From: Clostridia bacterium
GTDB lineage: Bacteria > Bacillota > Clostridia > Christensenellales > CAG-138
Direction of reading: 5' to 3'
Assembly: GCA_016292635.1 (NCBI GenBank)
Contig: JAEDIC010000021.1
Coordinates: forward strand, 1-32,238
Length of the DNA: 32,238 nt
This document shows, one piece after another, positions 30,787 to 32,238 of the stretch (position 1 is the first letter of the stretch; every line of letters begins with the position of its first letter). The position numbers and the translations under genes were made by a program. Below the pieces are notes generated by a model that searched no databases, was not told the DNA's origin, and saw only the letters and a program-made list of their open reading frames with translations.

Positions 30787-31296
30787 TTATACACCCATAC
30801 CCCGGGTAAAAACAAGTGCCGCCGCCGCGCCGGCCACCGCGGCGATGAGCGCCGCCGCCACGCTGTGGCGGGGTTTTGTTACGCCTATTGAGCCCAAATA
30901 CATGGAAACCGTATAAAATATGGTCTCTGTGGAGCCCAGCATGACGGATGCGGCGCAGCCCAGCCTTGAGTCCGCGCCGTATGCGTTGTATACATCCTGC
31001 AGCAGCGCCATGGCAGCCCCGCCGGAAAATGGCCTCAGCACAAACAGTGGCGCAAGCTCTTTTGGCATGCCCACAGCCTCGCAGGCGGGGGAAATGGCGG
31101 AGGTAAAGGCCTCCATTGCTCCGCTTTCCCGGAATATGGACAGGGCGATCATCATTGCCGTCATGGTGGGCAGTATTTTTATCAGCATTGGCAGCGCCTC
31201 GGATGCGCCGGATATAAAGGCGGAATACACGTCCGTCTTTTTGGCGTAACCGTATATCAGCAGCGCCAGTATAAGGCCGGGCAGAATATAGCTCAT
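30787..31296 (-). CDS. spmB: Spore maturation protein B
   Basis: A 169-residue membrane protein of the SpmB/nucleoside-recognition (Gate) type: PGLILALLIYGYAKKTDVYSAF, EALPMLIKILPTMTAMMIAL, FRESGAMEAF, LAPLFVLRPFSGGAA and the C-terminal GCAASVMLGSTETIFYTVSMYLGS. SpmA and SpmB are needed in Bacillus and Clostridium for normal spore core dehydration and heat resistance. ATG 31296 overlaps the spmA stop (ATGA); the frame reaches 31323, but that is inside spmA. It lies in the order spmA-spmB-comB. Confidence 0.9.
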   Translation of the reverse strand: MSYILPGLILALLIYGYAKKTDVYSAFISGASEALPMLIKILPTMTAMMIALSIFRESGAMEAFTSAISPACEAVGMPKELAPLFVLRPFSGGAAMALLQDVYNAYGADSRLGCAASVMLGSTETIFYTVSMYLGSIGVTKPRHSVAAALIAAVAGAAAALVFTRGMGV

Positions 31297-31862
31297 GGCC
31301 TTAGATTTGCCAGCAACCGGCACATGAACACCGCGCAGGCAGCCGATATGACCGAGGCGATAAATGTGGGGATAACAATGGAATACACATCCTGAGACCC
31401 TGCAGCCGCCCTAAGGGCCAGTACGCCGGTCGGCAGCAGCTCTATGGCGGAAGAATTCAGCGCTATAAACATACACATATCATTTGTTGCAATGCCTTTA
31501 TGGGGATTGTATTTTTCCATCTCCTTCATTGCCTCAAGGCCAAAGGGGGTGGCGGCGCCGCCAAGGCCAAAGAAGTTTGCCGCAAGGTTCAGCGTTACCG
31601 GTGCAATGGCTCCCGGTGAATCCGGCATCAACCGCCTGAGAACGGGCTCCATGGCCCTGCCGAGCTTATCTATCAGCCCAGCCTCCCGGGCAACGTTCAT
31701 CAGGCCCATCCACAGCATGAATGTGCCCGCCAGAGACAGGCTGAGGGTAACAGCCTCCTCTGCCCCAGCCATCATGGCGTCCACAGCACCCGCCGGGTCT
31801 CCCAATATGGCATAGCCCGCCATGCCCGACGCTATAAGTATTCCCCAAAGCCAGTTCATCAT
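31293..31862 (-). CDS. spmA: Spore maturation protein A
   Basis: A 189-residue membrane protein of the SpmA family, partner of SpmB: MNWLWGILIASGMAGYAIL, AVTLSLSLAGTFMLWMGLMNVA, NLAANFFGLGGAATPFGLEAM, then TNDMCMFIALNSSAIELLP and TFIASVISAACAVFMCRLLAN. Two adjacent ATG codons (31862 and 31859) could start it. No clear Shine-Dalgarno precedes either, which is unusual in this window, where nearly every gene has one. A sporulation sigma factor (sigma-E in Bacillus) would be expected, but I cannot call its promoter with confidence. Confidence 0.9.
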   Translation of the reverse strand: MMNWLWGILIASGMAGYAILGDPAGAVDAMMAGAEEAVTLSLSLAGTFMLWMGLMNVAREAGLIDKLGRAMEPVLRRLMPDSPGAIAPVTLNLAANFFGLGGAATPFGLEAMKEMEKYNPHKGIATNDMCMFIALNSSAIELLPTGVLALRAAAGSQDVYSIVIPTFIASVISAACAVFMCRLLANLRP

Positions 31863-31906
31863 GTGATATGTTTATGCGGGGTGTGGAGGGGGATAGTATA
31901 GCTGTA

Positions 31907-31943
31907 CCTTTCTTTTTCTTATCATATAAAGAAAAAAGAAAGG
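31907..31943. repeat. A/T-rich inverted repeat upstream of spmA
   Basis: CCTTTCTTTTTCTT and AAGAAAAAAGAAAGG are complementary arms of 14-15 bases (one bulged A) around ATCATATA. It lies 45 bases upstream of spmA on its non-coding side. Function is unknown; it could be a divergent regulatory site or a hairpin in a plus-strand transcript. Confidence 0.5.
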
Positions 31944-31994
31944 ACAAACCATATGGCGTTTGGTATAGGCTATCACAGAGGATGCTTACCGGCA

Positions 31995-32073
31995 AGCCGC
32001 ATATCGGGTGCGGTTCGCCATGTATGGGGACAACCAGGTATTACGCAAAAGAGCCGCACCTGACGTGCGGCTC
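31995..32073. terminator. Paired hairpins with alternative pairing; terminator on the minus strand
   Basis: Hairpin 1 is AGCCGCA/TGCGGTT (31995-32015). Hairpin 2 is the perfect GAGCCGCAC/GTGCGGCTC (32051-32073). GGTGCGGTTC (32007-32016) can instead pair with GAGCCGCACC (32051-32060), so the two structures are mutually exclusive on the plus strand. On the minus strand hairpin 2 is followed by TTTTGCG and probably ends a gene outside the window. The gene-free stretch 31863-32238 otherwise contains an inverted repeat and repeat copy B. Confidence 0.5.
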
Positions 32074-32093
32074 TTCTGACTGTCAAAAAACCC

Positions 32094-32238
32094 CTTGGGG
32101 GTTCGGGGGCCGCAGCCCCCGGAGGCTTCAATCGGATTTGGCGACATGTGCGGCAAATCCGCAAAAGCCTTGCGCGGCAAGGGTTTCTTTTCATGGATCC
32201 CTGGCCGTGCCGCAGGCACAAGGGAGCCATGTAAACCT
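32094..32238. repeat. Dispersed structured repeat, copy B (cut by the window end)
   Basis: Nearly identical to copy A over its whole visible length: hairpin I GGGGGC/GCCCCC (32105-32120, perfect here), closing stem AGGCTT/AAGCCT (32123-32128 and 32165-32170), hairpin II CGGATTTG/CAAATCCG, and hairpin III CATGG..CCATG ending about 32231. The window ends before hairpin IV. Confidence 0.85.

Noticed and set aside
31953..32063. 36-codon plus-strand ORF starting MAFGIGYHRG, with an AGGA ribosome-site-like sequence
   Set aside because: It has no recognisable family or clear promoter, and its end lies inside a hairpin; it is mentioned only in the attenuator finding and not called as a gene.
31973..32230. 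Minus-strand open frames across repeat copy B, and similar frames over copy A (29618-30026)
   Set aside because: They translate a conserved structured repeat and have no ribosome site; similarity between their products reflects repeat DNA rather than protein selection.
1..32238. Phage, integrative element, CRISPR array or defence island
   Set aside because: No integrase, transposase, regularly spaced repeat or known defence gene was found; gene content is metabolic and housekeeping.

Overview
The window looks like a chromosomal segment from an anaerobic, spore-forming Firmicute of the Clostridia. This is an inference from gene content: pyruvate:ferredoxin oxidoreductase, spmA/spmB, rubredoxin and ferritin, ECF-type vitamin transporters (ThiT, BioY) under Firmicute-style leaders, a tandem glycine riboswitch and a YedE/TusA/DUF3343 selenium cluster. 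I see no rRNA, tRNA, CRISPR array, phage or transposase gene. No species is assigned.

Layout. 1-1972 (+): an SdpR-like ArsR repressor, an SdpI-like membrane protein, a YbaK-type tRNA deacylase and a small membrane/coiled-coil protein, closed by a terminator. 2140-2583 (-): an XRE regulator with a zinc ribbon. 2954-5873: a class V cysteine desulfurase (-) divergent from yedE, a stand-alone TusA-domain protein and a DUF3343 protein (+), together a likely selenium/sulfur handling module. 6026-6907 (-): thiT under a TPP riboswitch. 7006-9645 (+): typA and a PrsW-family membrane protein. 9808-9927: the remnant of a response regulator. 10012-12068 (+): a tightly packed lipid operon (divergent PlsC-like acyltransferase, PAP2 protein, CDP-alcohol phosphatidyltransferase).

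12094-20832 (-): a complete glycine cleavage locus. Transcription runs from right to left: lplA, a tandem glycine riboswitch with terminator, a gcvT-glyA gene fusion, gcvH, gcvPA, gcvPB, lpdA. LplA can lipoylate GcvH; GcvP, GcvH and GcvT split glycine to CO2, ammonia and methylene-THF; Lpd reoxidises the lipoamide; the SHMT-like half of the fusion can use the methylene-THF with a second glycine to make serine.

20925-23183 (+): a LysR regulator, a 53-residue membrane miniprotein, ferritin and rubredoxin. 23301-23885 (-): bioY. 24385-27996 (-): nifJ from a consensus promoter. 28263-29787 (+): an RpiR-family regulator and a PHP-domain phosphoesterase. 30034-31862 (-): spmA, spmB and comB in apparent operon order, which hints at sulfolactate metabolism in spores.

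The most interesting non-coding signal is a family of dispersed, strongly structured repeats (29806-29983, 32094 to the window end, 16708-16807, and a diverged copy at 24256-24335). Each copy is a string of hairpins with wobble or compensating differences between copies. One copy lies inside the glycine cleavage operon and one lies between two identical 22-base terminator hairpins.
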